NCBI GenBank assembly: GCA_019914995.1
Contig: CM034132.1
Coordinates: 9,604,662 to 9,668,661, forward strand
Length of the DNA: 64,000 bases
DNA from: Acanthochlamys bracteata
Taxonomy: Eukaryota; Streptophyta; Magnoliopsida; Pandanales; Velloziaceae
Direction: 5' to 3'
Made by a program: the position numbers and the translations under genes. Below the pieces are notes generated by a model. That model did not search any database. It was not told where the DNA came from and saw nothing but the letters and a program-made list of their open reading frames with translations. Positions 35,747 through 47,027 of the stretch are shown here, piece after piece. How positions within the stretch are numbered: the stretch's first letter is position 1; the number at the start of each line of letters is the position of its first letter.

Positions 35747-37183
35747 CTAAGAGCAGGGAGGAGGGCTGATTTTCCCGGCGTAAGTTGCCTTAACGTTGTT
35801 GCAGGTAGCGTTAGCAGAGCCGGGCATGTCACCGACGTACTGCAGATCGACGTCTTCCAACTTAACGTTTTTGCAAGGGAATGCATTGCTGCAATCGAGC
35901 GTCACCGCAGTCAACGTCTTTGTCGTTCCTGTGATGTTCTTGAACGTAATGTCACTGATCTTCACCTTCGACGGGCTCTGCAAATTAATATCAACAGAAA
36001 AAATTCAAGTTAATTAAAATTCTGGTGGCTTTCTTAATTCGTTTCTGAGATTAATTCATCTGTTAGCGCACCGATGTATCGCAGGATTTGAAGGGGCAGT
36101 AAGTCTGATCGATGATGATTGGATTGAGGACATCGTTCATGACGATGTTCTCGAATGTCATATTTGTTACTGCAAGCTCTCCGGGAGCACTCTCCCATGA
36201 CTTGATCCTTACGCCGTTGTCAGTGCCCGTCAGCGTACAGTCTTTAACGATCAAGTGTTTAACGTCTGTTTCGTCTTGGCCTTTGCCTAAGCTTCCGACG
36301 CTGATGCCGTGACCAGGTCCGCAGTTAACGTTGGTGATCTCAATCTGCGAGTTACCGTGTCCGATGGAGATACAATCATCACCGGTACCGATGGTCGAGT
36401 GAGTGATCTTCACGTCAGTGCATCGATCGATATGGATACCGTCGGTGTTCGGGCTCGTCTTCGGTGCAGTGATGGTTAGGTCAGTGGCAGTGAAGCCCTT
36501 CATGCCAGTCAATCCCATGTGGAACATCTTGGCATTTAGCAATTTAACGTTCGACATTGTCGTGTTGTTGCAAGCAATGAACGCCAGCGTCTGACGATAT
36601 CAAATTTATATATGAAATAAAAAGTTCAAATAAAAAACAGTTAAAAATCAAAATCAAACTGCACCGAAAACTTACGTTGGGAAGGAGCTTGCATTTCCTT
36701 TGCTTAGGGCACTGGTTAAAAGGCCAGGACACCTCTCCTTGGCCATCAAAAGTGCCACCTCCGGTGATGGTAAGATTATCGATCCATCCGAACTGTACCC
36801 AACTCGTCGTCGTATACGCGTCCAAATCGGTCACTGCCTTCAAAGTTCCCTCCAAATGGAATGTAATGGATTCAGCGTTGCGGCAACCTCCGTGGAACTC
36901 TACCGGACCAAGAAGGTAGTCACCACTTGGTATCAAAACTTTACTTGCGCCGGTACCGTTGCACGCCGCTCTCCATGCATCTTGGAATGCCTGTTTGAAA
37001 CCGGATCAGAATTGGCGTGCATGTTTGAATATAAAATGAAGAAACTTCAAAAAAAAAAACCTTGCTGTCGTCGGTGGTGCCGTCGGCCTTAGCTCCGAAA
37101 TCTTTCACGTTAAAATCAGCTGCATTGCAATTCAAGATAAAAATGAAGAAAAATAACACAATCATCTCTGATTTTATTGCCAT
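35747..37183 (-). CDS. Exopolygalacturonase-like GH28 enzyme, copy A
   Basis: Four exons, 5' to 3': 37183-37061, 36990-36676, 36590-36072 and 35977-35747, giving 395 residues, normal for pollen-type exopolygalacturonases. A signal peptide (MVLFFFIFILNCNA type, about 21 residues) precedes DFNVKDFGAKADGTTDDSK. All four GH28 signatures are intact: SPNTDGIHIDRC, GTGDDCISIG, CGPGHGISVGSLGKG and NGVRIKSW. These supply the three catalytic Asp residues, the His and the RIK substrate site. The enzyme would remove galacturonic acid from de-esterified pectin in the cell wall. It faces away from its paralogue at 40990 (divergent, ATG to ATG 3.8 kb). Introns fall after DDSK, after LLPN and after CDTS. Confidence 0.93.
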
Positions 37184-37913
37184 CTTAATTATTATTTATT
37201 ACTTGTTTCGATTTCTTCTTTCGTTATTGTTATGTTGGAATTGAAGCTGGTTTTTTATAGTTGAATTGGGTGTCTATTTTTAGTAACTTGAGAATCAAGT
37301 TTTTCTAACAATAACAAATTCAAGAGCTACCATTACATGGCTGATAATTTTTCTTTTAATCTTTTTTACCCTTAATGTAGTTATTCAGATAATTTTTTAA
37401 ATATGTCCTTTTTCAAACTTATCCACAAAAATTAAAATCTACAAAGAAAAAATGTAATCAAATAAGAAAACACAACTTGAGAAATGTGGACTAATAATTA
37501 ATAAATCAACAGTCAGGTCACCGGAGGACGTACGTGGTCGTCAATTCCGGCGGCATCTGTTGGGCTCTGGATTCACGAAAATGGGTCGAATCAAAACATC
37601 AACATCCAGTCGGTCGGCATTGTTTCTCGGCTAGAACCCAACCCAAAAGCTTGTGGTTGTGAATTTGGATGCTTTTTTAAGGGTCCATATCTTTGAAATT
37701 TTGTACGTATTGCAATGAATGGTGTAGTAAGTATATGCAGAAGCACGTCTCAAGAAATCAACGATACCATATATTGTTTCAATTAAGGCATGGGATAGGA
37801 ACACTCTCACATTAAAAGTACTCTCGGCGCTAATTTCTACCTTTAGATATAAAAAAATATGAGCTACAAAAATATAAATAAAATTTCAACTCACATATAT
37901 CACAAAGTAATCT

Positions 37914-38001
37914 TCATTCGACCACTTAATCAAAATAGTAAAAATATATAATATTTTAATTTTTTTTATTTCTATCATCTTTATTAAGTGGTCGGACGAA
38001 A
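37914..38001. repeat. Inverted repeat (hairpin) in the spacer
   Basis: The arm TTCATTCGACCACTTAAT at about 37914 is answered by ATTAAGTGGTCGGACGAA at 37984, with a roughly 50-nt A/T loop. It may be the core of a larger decayed foldback element reaching 37800-38340, whose flanks share CTCTCA and GTGAGTT motifs. Confidence 0.45.
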
Positions 38002-39084
38002 ATCAATTCATAGTCTTTTTAAGTTGAAAATTTATTAGTATATCCTGATTTATAATTTTTTATATCAACGGTAAAAATTAAATTTAAAAATCACTTTGAC
38101 TATAAATAAAAAATATAGTATCCAAAAATGTCTCTATAAAGAATATATATATTTCTCATTCTTATAATGATTTATAGGGCACTCTCTCAATTAGAATGTT
38201 TCAAATTTAAGATATAAAATATTATAAATCAGGATCTCTGTGAAATTTTTTTTTATCTCAAGCAGACAACGAATTGAGAGTGTTGTTAGATGAAATATAT
38301 ATGTGAGTTGGTGCTAGATGTTGATTTTTATGTCTACTGATCCAAAATAAAAATTGGTTGATATATTTCTCAAAAAGAAAAAGAAAAAAAAGATATATCT
38401 GGATAAATATTGAATTCAATGAACAAAAAAAGGCAAGTCATGTCAAAGTAAGAAAACAAATAGAAACATTGGTATCTCTCTCAATATCCAAAACATCCGG
38501 ATATATCTTTGTTTTGATGAATTTCAATAACAAGCTTACAAAACTGAATATTTAATTTTACCAGGAAGTTCTTCTAAGTTTTATTAGATTCATTTTAAAC
38601 ATGAAAAATTAAATTTTTATTAATAAAAAAAATTAACTTCAACATGAAAAAAAATTGAAGGAACAATTAGTTATAAACAAAAATATCTTTCAATATAAGA
38701 TCAAATCTCAAATGCTGATAATAAAAATTAGAAAACTTTGCTAAAAAAATTTTTTGTGGACAATGTTGAATTAGGACCAAATCTTTGATGCTATTGAATT
38801 TCTATATTTTTTTCTCTTAGCCTATAAAATAATATCTTGGCAATATTAGGCTATCAAATTATGTCCATTAGTTTCAACTGAGTGCAGTACATGGTTCTAA
38901 GTTTTCCACATATTTATTTTTAATACTATGTATTTGTAGAGTATATATATAAATACACCCTTTTTTGTGGTGTATATTTTTACAAAATTATGAAATATAA
39001 AGTATTTTGAAACTGTTGTAATTCTACCGTAGTTGTCTATCAATTTTTTTTTCATAAACGAAGTTTACAGGAAGCATTTGAGAG

Positions 39085-39300
39085 TATTTATGAAATAATT
39101 TTTTTTAAATAAAAAATGTTTTTATTTTTTAAAAATAATTTTTAATTTTAAAAAATAATAAAAATATATAATAAAAAATTTTATTACATAAAATTTTTAT
39201 ATTTTTAAAATTTTAAATAAAATTATTAAATATTTATAATATATATATTAAAAAATATAAATTTAAAAATTAATTTTTTGATAAGCTAAATCAAATCGTC
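39085..39300 (+). repeat. Dispersed AT-rich repeat copy
   Basis: Begins GAGTATTTATGAAATAATTTTTTT and ends ATTTTTTGATAAGCTAAATCAAATCGTCCC, matching the copy near 2295 along its length apart from small gaps. Confidence 0.45.
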
Positions 39301-39684
39301 CCGTAAGTGTCTACATAAGCAATGCACACATTGGTACTGGGAGACAGATCTAAGATTGAGATGTTGCAGACAAGTTTTGTACACCACAAAAATTTTTAGT
39401 TTGGTTAGATAGGGGGGAAAAAATTTGTTTCTTGGGTTGACTATTAATTAAGAGACGTTTATAAGTATTTATAAAATAAATTGTTTTTAAATAAAAACTA
39501 TTTTAATTATTTTTTAGAAAATAAGCTTGATCGTTTTGACTAAAAAACAATAAAATTTTACTATATGTAGTTTTTCTATAATTTTCAAGTTTTAAAAAAA
39601 ATTATTTGATCTTTTACAATTATTTTCTTCATAAAATTCACTTTCTCAGAAAATATTTTCCAAGAAAGAACAGCACTCTTGTAA

Positions 39685-40310
39685 CACTACAAGATAATAA
39701 AGTTTTTGCGACCAAAAAACTAGCAACCAAATAAAAGGATGGCCAATACAACACACTAGCGACTATGCTCTGCGACCATGCTGAGCATAGTCGCTGTTAA
39801 TACGAGAAACAAACCCACAAATAAGAGGGTTGCGATTATTAGACAAAAAGCCACCAAGTTACACAATCAGTTAGTGATTAAGGAGAATGGTATCGTAGTG
39901 GGATTTGATTGGCATAACGTCAAGCATAAGGACTAGCTAGCATACTAGTCACGTTCGACCAAAATATTAGCGACCATGTCTTAGATGATCGTCGTTGGTA
40001 TATGAACTAACATCCATCGACCACACAAGTCGCATTAAAAGAGTACATCAACGATGAGCTTTTGCTCTACTCGCTGATGAAAGGACTTATCCATGACCTG
40101 TCCTTAGCTACTCGCTGATGATGATCGTGTTGACTTGGTCGAGGTTATTAAACAATAATAATTGCTGATATTACTAATATTAGCGACCAATGCATATCAT
40201 TATCATTGTTAGTATGAGTATCTAACTTCGAGCGACCAGCTTGGTATACGATTTTTTCTGATCGTAAATATTAACAATGATCAATTTTTTTAACTAGAGA
40301 ATATTTAATT
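39685..40310 (+). mobile_element. Probable non-autonomous CACTA-type DNA transposon
   Basis: The left end is CACTACAAGATAATAAAG, the classical CACTA terminus CACTACAAGAAAA with small changes. It is followed by sub-terminal copies of a GCGACCA motif (TTTGCGACCAAAAAAC, CTGCGACCATGC, TTAGCGACCATG, TTAGCGACCAATG, GAGCGACCAG), some inverted as TAGTCGCT. Dense short sub-terminal repeats are what CACTA transposases bind. No transposase frame is present. The right terminus (expected CTTGTAGTG) is not intact; the boundary is set where the motif density stops. Preceding bases are GTAA. Confidence 0.5.
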
Positions 40311-40989
40311 TTCACGATAATTAAGCGAGGCCAAAAAATTCCCACACATGCAATGAAGTTCTTCACAAAAATAAAGTTATATTAAGAGCTATATTTTGAT
40401 TATATAAAAATAAATTTTGTGAAAATAAATTTCGTAAAATAATGTTTAGTAAGAAATAAAGTTTATCGATGAAAGTAGAGTTTGAAATGATAATTAAAGT
40501 ATATAAAATAAAATTTAAAATATAAAAGTAAATTTTTATGTGAAAATAAAAATAAAATTCTAAGTACTAATGAAATAAGTGAAATGTCGAACACAAAATC
40601 TGAAAAAAAAAAATAGAATTCGAATATAATTGAAATTTTCTATAAATATTTTATTAAATAATAACCTAATATAATTAATATAAAGCGGATTTAATTAAAG
40701 AAATGCAGTACAAGTGGAATGACGAAATATCATTGAACCGTATGCTGTTTTTATAATTATATAATAGTAATTATAGGAGGAAAAACAAAAAAAGAAAATT
40801 CTACCAAGCAATGGCAGTTTTTAATTTGCTATTATTAGGCAAACTGAACATTTAAAGGAGATCCACAATTCCAATACTAAAAATAAATACTAATTCCACT
40901 ATAAATTGAACCAGCTTTCTATAAACTTTTAACTTCCAGACAACCCAAAAAAAAAATTAAATAAAAAGTTTGTGTAGTATAAACAAAAT
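40311..40989. other. Promoter-side spacer of polygalacturonase copy B
   Basis: AT-rich and non-coding. CTATAAATTG near 40900 and TTTCTATAAAC near 40917 are TATA-like sequences about 70-90 bp before the start codon and are the probable core promoter. Confidence 0.4.
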
Positions 40990-42771
40990 ATGGCAATAAA
41001 AATAACGGAGATGATTTTGTTGTTCATCTTAGTTTTGATCTTGAAAAATTGCAATGCCAAAGATGTTAATGTGAAGAATTTTGGAGCTAAGGCTGATGGC
41101 AGAAGCGATAACAGCAAGGTTTTTTTTTTTTTTTTTGGTTTCTTCAGACCAGTTCCTTTTTAATTTCTTCTTCACATCTTATGATAAATTTAATTTTAAT
41201 TTTGCTCTATTATTATGTTTGGCAAAAAAAAAAAAAAATGCAGGCGTTCGTTGATGCATGGAAGACGGTATGCAACGCTACCGGCACCGTAAAATTTTTG
41301 GTACCAAGTGGCAACTATCTTCTTGGTCCAGTAGAATTTCACGGACCTTGCCGCGCTCAATCCATAATCTTCCAATTATCGGTATTTATTTTTCTTTTTT
41401 TTTTTAATAAAAAAATATTATGATAACTTTTATACTTTTTAACTTTTAAATAAAATTAAAAATATGAAATTAAAAAGTTAAAAAATATAGCAATGCGAAA
41501 ACGCAAAACTAATTGGGCAGGAACTAAAGCATAGGATTTGGTTATTATGAACTATTGCAGGGAAATTTGAAGGGGGTGACCGATTTGAACGCTTATAAGA
41601 CAACTAGTTGGATACAATTCGGATGGATCGATCATCTCACCATCACCGGAGGAGGCACATTCGACGGCCAAGGAGAGGCGTCCTGGCCTTTTAACCAGTG
41701 TCCTAAGCAATGGAAATGCAAGCTCCTTCCCAACGTACGTAAATTTTTTTTTCATATATGCATGCTTTGACAAAAAAATCATTCCCTAATCAGTCATGCA
41801 TGCTTGGATGATCTCAGACGCTATCGTTCGTTGGCTGCACGAACACGACAATGAGGGATGTGAAGTTGTTAAATGCAAAGATGTTCCATATGGGATTGAC
41901 CGGCGTGAAGCACTTCACTGCTACTGGCCTCACTATAACTGCACCTAAAACAAGCCCGAACACCGACGGAATCCATATCGATCGATGCACTGATGTCAAG
42001 ATCGCTCACTCAACTATCGCTACCGGAGACGACTGCATCTCCATCGGGCATGGTAACTCAAAGATCGAGATCACCAACATCAACTGCGGACCTGGTCACG
42101 GCATCAGGTCAGATAATAACATTATAACAAAAGAACATATAATTAAAGTCATCTGATTTTTGGGGGGGAGAAGAATTGATCGATTTTTTGGGGTTTTTGT
42201 ATTTGCTAGTATTGGAAGCTTAGGCAAAGGGAAGGAAGAAACAGACGTTAAAGACCTGATCGTCAAGGACTGTACCATGACCGGAACTGACAATGGCGTA
42301 AGGATCAAATCGTGGGAGAGCTCTCCAGGGCAACTTGCAGTAACGAACATGACCTTCGACAACATCATCATGAACGATGTCCACAATCCCATAATCATCG
42401 ATCAGACATATTGTCCCTATAGATCTTGCGATACATCTGTAAGTTTTTCATTGATCGATCGAATATACGAAGCAGTTTCTATTTAACTTTGATCAGTGTT
42501 GTTTTTCATTAATGATTGATCCATCGATGCATGCATGCAGCAACCGTCGAAGGTGAAGATCAGTGGAATCACTTTCAAGAACATCAGAGGAACAACGAAA
42601 TCGTTGAGTGCAGTGACGCTCGATTGCAGTAGGGCGTTCCCTTGCAAGAACATCAAGTTGCAGGATGTTGATCTCAGGTACATCGGTAACATGCCCGGCG
42701 GCAAGGCGAACTCCACTTGCAACAACGTGAAGGCGACTTACGTCGGGAAACAGAACCCTCCTCCTTGCTAA
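40990..42771 (+). CDS. Exopolygalacturonase-like GH28 enzyme, copy B
   Basis: Six exons: 40990-41118, 41244-41381, 41561-41734, 41818-42107, 42210-42438 and 42541-42771, giving 396 residues. A signal peptide (MAIKITEMILLFILVLILK) precedes KDVNVKNFGAKADG. The GH28 signatures are intact: SPNTDGIHIDRC, ATGDDCISIG, CGPGHGIS joined to IGSLGKGK, and NGVRIKSW. It is clearly a paralogue of the divergent copy A, sharing exon ends at DNSK, LLPN and CDTS. It has two extra introns, one between FQLS and GNLKG and one inside GHGIS, where copy A is continuous. Product and role as for copy A: exo-cleavage of pectic galacturonan in the wall. The FQLS/GNLK junction gives Ser where copy A has Glu. Confidence 0.9.
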
Positions 42772-43670
42772 TTAAACAAATTTTTATTGGCAACTTTGAA
42801 AGATGACATCTGTGGATTTTGAATCCCTATGAGAGAATATTGCTGATTTGAATCTAGCTATCAAGTGCTTGTTTATATTTGGGGAAAAGAAAGTTGAATT
42901 TTTGTCTCAAGATGGATTCAATTTCATTATTCATCTTAATAAACTACTAATGTGTTCATCTCTCATACAATAAAAATAAAGTACCTACAGCATTATTGGT
43001 AAGTAACTATCGAATATTGAGAAAAGAAATATTGGCGTATATCTTTTGAAACCTGATCACTAAGGTTTTTTTTTTTTTTTTTTTTTTGAAAAAAACATAC
43101 TTTCAAATAACTTTTTATATTTATTTTTAAAAATTTACACCCACAGACTCATTTTTTAAAATTTATTTTATAAAATTTATTTTTAAATCACTTACAAACA
43201 AATAAAATAAGTAATTAATGACGTGTTTCAATCGTTTGAACTCTAATTTTTTTCATATTTTTAATATATTTTTATATTAAAATTTCTAACTTATTTTAAA
43301 AATAATTTAATTTTAATTTTTTTATTTACATATTTTTAATATATTTTTATATTTCAATTTCTAACTTATTTAAAAATAATTAAAATACAAAAATTAAAAT
43401 TTGCTTTTATATATATTTTAAAAAATATAATTTTTTATTTTTTATTTACGCAAAAGTTACTGACCGCCCGAAAACCAAGAGGTGATAGGGTTTGACTTGT
43501 GAATATATTACGCTCTTATTTCTTTGTTGAATACCCAAGTTCGGAATGAGTGCTTGAATAATGGTGATTCATAATTTGGGCATTTACACCGAGTTCGTAA
43601 ACTACATGGGCCTGAAATTCGCCCCAATGAAGAATATTCATATATTGGGCTTTAATTCGGGCTGAATACT
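42772..43670. other. Polygalacturonase 3' region and AT-rich spacer
   Basis: 3' untranslated sequence with AATAAA-like signals near 42968, a poly-T run at 43064-43087, then AT-rich repeat-like sequence to about 43460. No gene. Confidence 0.5.
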
Positions 43671-43705
43671 AATGGGCTTTGATTACGTTGTTTTCCGTCT
43701 CTCTC

Positions 43706-44598
43706 ATGGTGGTGGAAGAAACAAAAATGGAAACGAAGGACTCTCTACTGCTGCTTCTCCTTCTCATTCTTCTCCCGCTCCGCATTCTCTCTTTCGCTCT
43801 CCGCCTCCGCCGCCGGCACCGGATCTCTGGCAATGGATGCGGCGGTGGATCTGCTGCTGCTGCTACGGTTTGGTCTCTGGTTGTTGTTCTAGCTCTGATG
43901 TCGACTGTCTTCGGTTCTATCCCAGATGTTCCTCGAACGAATTCGAAGCTTGGAGAAGAAGAGCTGCAGGAGTTGAAGTTGCAGATAGATCAGTTAGGTC
44001 AGTACTTATTTGATGGAGTGAATTTTTGTTAGTTGTTGCGAGATCGAGTTGCCTGATTCTTTACTAGCTCAGTGATGCGTAATCATGCCAAGAATTTCTA
44101 TCTAATGATTGAATCAATCATGAATAATTTGAGTGTGATTTTTGTGTATTGTTCGGATTAAAGTGAATTTGGAAATTATGCAGAATCTTTGGTGAGGGAT
44201 AATGCGGAGATATTGGAAGCGAAATCACTTCATTTGGAGAAAAGCAGTAAGATAGTTGAGGAGATGGAACAGAAGATCGAATTTCTGCGTGATGCTTTAC
44301 ATGAAATGAAGGTAAGGGAAGAATCTTTTACTATGGAATAATTTGACACGATTTTTTCTTACTTCTGGTGTTTGACTATGCATGTGACCGTATTCATTCT
44401 TACAACCACATTTGGAAGTTTATATGAAAACATGTGCAAATTATATGTCTTCAGTTATAACTTGGGGTTAATGCAAAATTACTTTGTATATGCTTTTACA
44501 GTCTTATATGTTGTGGATGATTGCTTGTTTTGCTTTTGCAGTCATCTCATTGCTTGCCCTGTTCAACAAATATGGTTAAATCTATGGAAGAAGAGGTC

Positions 44599-44638
<40 letters not shown>

Positions 44639-47027
44639 TGTTTGTGTGTACACTGATGTAATTTGCTCGGGGATGGGAAAGTGTGGTTGAGTTACTTAAT
44701 ATTCTCAAAATATTTCGAATGTTTTTTTACAATGCTGTAATGGTGGATAATGAAATGCCCAGGTGCAAAAACTGTGGGAAGAGTCCAGAAAAAACAATTT
44801 TGAGATCCACAAATTGGACTCTAAAGGATATGATGCCACAGAGAACTTGGAATCTGTAGCTTCACTTGTCCAAAAGGTCAGTGTTTGCTTTTTCACTACA
44901 AGAGCTTATAATAAGTGTATCTGTTATCTTTTTAAGAATATGTGCTTCTCTTTACCAGTTTTGTCAAGTTGAAGTTGGGCTAGGCTTTTTCTACAATATA
45001 GCTTCTCTGCTCTCTATTAATCTTTTGTAGTTACAAGTATGTCTTGTTAAGTAATAAAAGTATATTTATGAAAGTATATCATGATGTCTTAGAAGTCCAC
45101 CTCCCTAATATGTGGACATGTAAGTAAGATTTAGTTCTGGTGTTATATGCTTGCATTTCATTAAAGAATATCATGATTCTTTCCCCGCATTTACTTTTAC
45201 TTTTGGAAGATAGGACATGTTAATGATTCTACATTTGTTTTTATTCTTCAACTTTTGTAAAGATTAGTGCAAATTGAACGACAAGGTAGCTTGATATTTC
45301 ATTAAAATTTTTGATATTTTGCTGTAGCTCATTGGGGAAGGATGGTCTACAACATACTTATCACATGAGATTTTGGGCAATTTGCAAATTTTCGATGAAA
45401 AGCTTAATCACAGACCTGATTGCTCATCCTAATAAAGTTCGGTATATGAATAATGGATATGCATGTTAGATTCCTTCATCAAAAACTAAGTAAAAACGGT
45501 CCTTGTTGTTTAGACTTCTGTTTCAGAGATACAGAATTTCTATTTTAACCTACTCCTTGACTCCATTTGTGCCTTGATCTTGGACTTGGATGTTCAAATG
45601 TGAGCTTTAACATTTTCTATGAACTGTATTTTATATTTAAAGAAATGCTCAGTTAGCACTTTCAGTCATTACCATCACTATGTTTCCTAATTAGCAATTT
45701 TCATCTGTAGATGGAGAGTATTGTTACAGAACAATGGATCCAAATCCGACAACTTGAGCAATCTCTTTATATGACAAAGGTATTTTTCTAGTACATAAAA
45801 GGAAATTTTAAATTTGGTTCTTATGCAAGTTGGCTGATAACTTTGCCAGGATATGACGTCTAAGGTTCACAAGAGAAGTGCATCCAAAACACATAGAGAA
45901 AGTAAAGAAATCAAGCGCAAAATGTTGAAGGTGATGTACTTGTTATATTGTGAATATACATGTTATGTTAATATAGTCGTGCTTCTCTGTTTAATGGTTT
46001 GAGAAGACATTGTCTTTGTTCTTGTTCATGGAAGTTCTGAGTTTCTAACTAAAGTTTGAAATAGTTGCTAATTAGAGGTCTAACATGCTTGGTAGAAAAC
46101 TTTAGTAGGATAGTTATTAATGGTTTCACTGTCATAATGAGTGCATGGATCTATAATCTATCAATAGTGTATCCCTTATGATCTGCTATTTCTGTTTCTG
46201 CTGGCTATCAGTGTATTAGTTCTGAATTGTTTTTTCTCTGTACAGGTTGTCAAGATACTTAGTCGATTTTCTCTACCAGATGTGGCTGCTGTACCTAATT
46301 CATTTTTGCTCGGAAAACCTGCGTCTGGAGCCTCTATATCTAGGCTGCTTGATTGGTTTAAGGGGATGCTTTTAGCTATAAGAAAATGGCACCATGAGGT
46401 ATATAATTCAAGACTTAAAGTATCTCTTAGCTGTAAGTAAAATCCCTTGTATGACAGGTTTTGCTTATGAGTCCCATCTATTACAAAGCTCTTTCTGAGA
46501 AGTTAGATCTTTTATAGCTTTCTCTACGTGTTCAATCGGGCACAAATTCCAAGCTAAATTTTATTTCATTAGGGTTTGAATTTTAATCTCATAGAAAGTT
46601 CATAGTGTAGGTAGTGGATTTTAGGAATTAGGATTTGGTAAAACAAACGTCATGCTGGTACGTAATACTGAGAACTAACATCTTTCGAGTAGATTATTCA
46701 AACTCGTAGAAGCCGTTAATATTTTCAAATAGAATTGTTTTTCTTTTGCAATTAATCTTGTTATCTTTCTTTTGTAGCTTCAATATAAAGTCCAAGAGGT
46801 TATGGAGATGAATGAGTACACAGCTCCCTTTGCCAACAGAGAAGTGGTTTTCTTCTTGGTATGTAAGAATAGTCGGTCCAACTTTTTGTTAAATTGCAGC
46901 ACATTTTGTGCCTTTCTTGTGTATTCACGACTGTTTCCACTAATGTCAGGCTTCTGCAATGATCACCTTTCCAATTATGTCTGTTTGGGTTCTCTGCTCA
47001 TTTTGCTTTGATGAACCGGTAGAGTAA
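43706..47027 (+). CDS. Uncharacterised plant membrane protein with central coiled coil
   Basis: Nine exons: 43706-43997, 44184-44311, 44542-44595, 44763-44876, 45711-45779, 45850-45930, 46246-46398, 46778-46858 and 46950-47027, giving 349 residues. An N-terminal hydrophobic stretch (LLLLLLLILLPLRILSF) and a second segment (TVWSLVVVLALMSTVFGSI) are followed by about 170 residues of charged heptads (LGEEELQELKLQIDQLESLV, EKSSKIVEEMEQKIEFLRDA). A basic patch (KVHKRSASKTHRESKEIKRK) comes next. A conserved-looking tail LLDWFKGMLLAIRKWHHELQ leads to a C-terminal membrane segment, ASAMITFPIMSVWVLCSFC. I do not recognise a named family; it looks like an endomembrane tethering or scaffold protein. The start may instead be the in-frame ATG at 43727 (METKDS). 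The donor after exon 3 (GTCCTC) is weak. Confidence 0.75.
44599..44638. repeat. Compound (CT)n(CA)n microsatellite at a splice donor
   Basis: About nine CT units run directly into about eleven CA units, starting four bases into intron 3 of the coiled-coil membrane protein gene. Confidence 0.9.

Larger units (their letters stand above)
37184..39684. other. Left half of the spacer between the two polygalacturonases
   Basis: No gene. It contains an inverted repeat around 37914-38001 and an AT-rich repeat copy at 39085-39300. The first about 150 bp upstream of copy A are its promoter (TTTTTTATAGTTGAATTGG region near 37250). Confidence 0.5.

Noticed and set aside
35747..42771. Large genomic inverted repeat or foldback transposon
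   Set aside because: Similarity is limited to the exons of two polygalacturonase paralogues; spacer arms do not match.
45328..45432. Possible extra exon in intron 4 of the coiled-coil protein gene
   Set aside because: It has an acceptor (CTGTAG) and 34 open codons but ends in a stop, has no donor, and breaks the coiled-coil frame.
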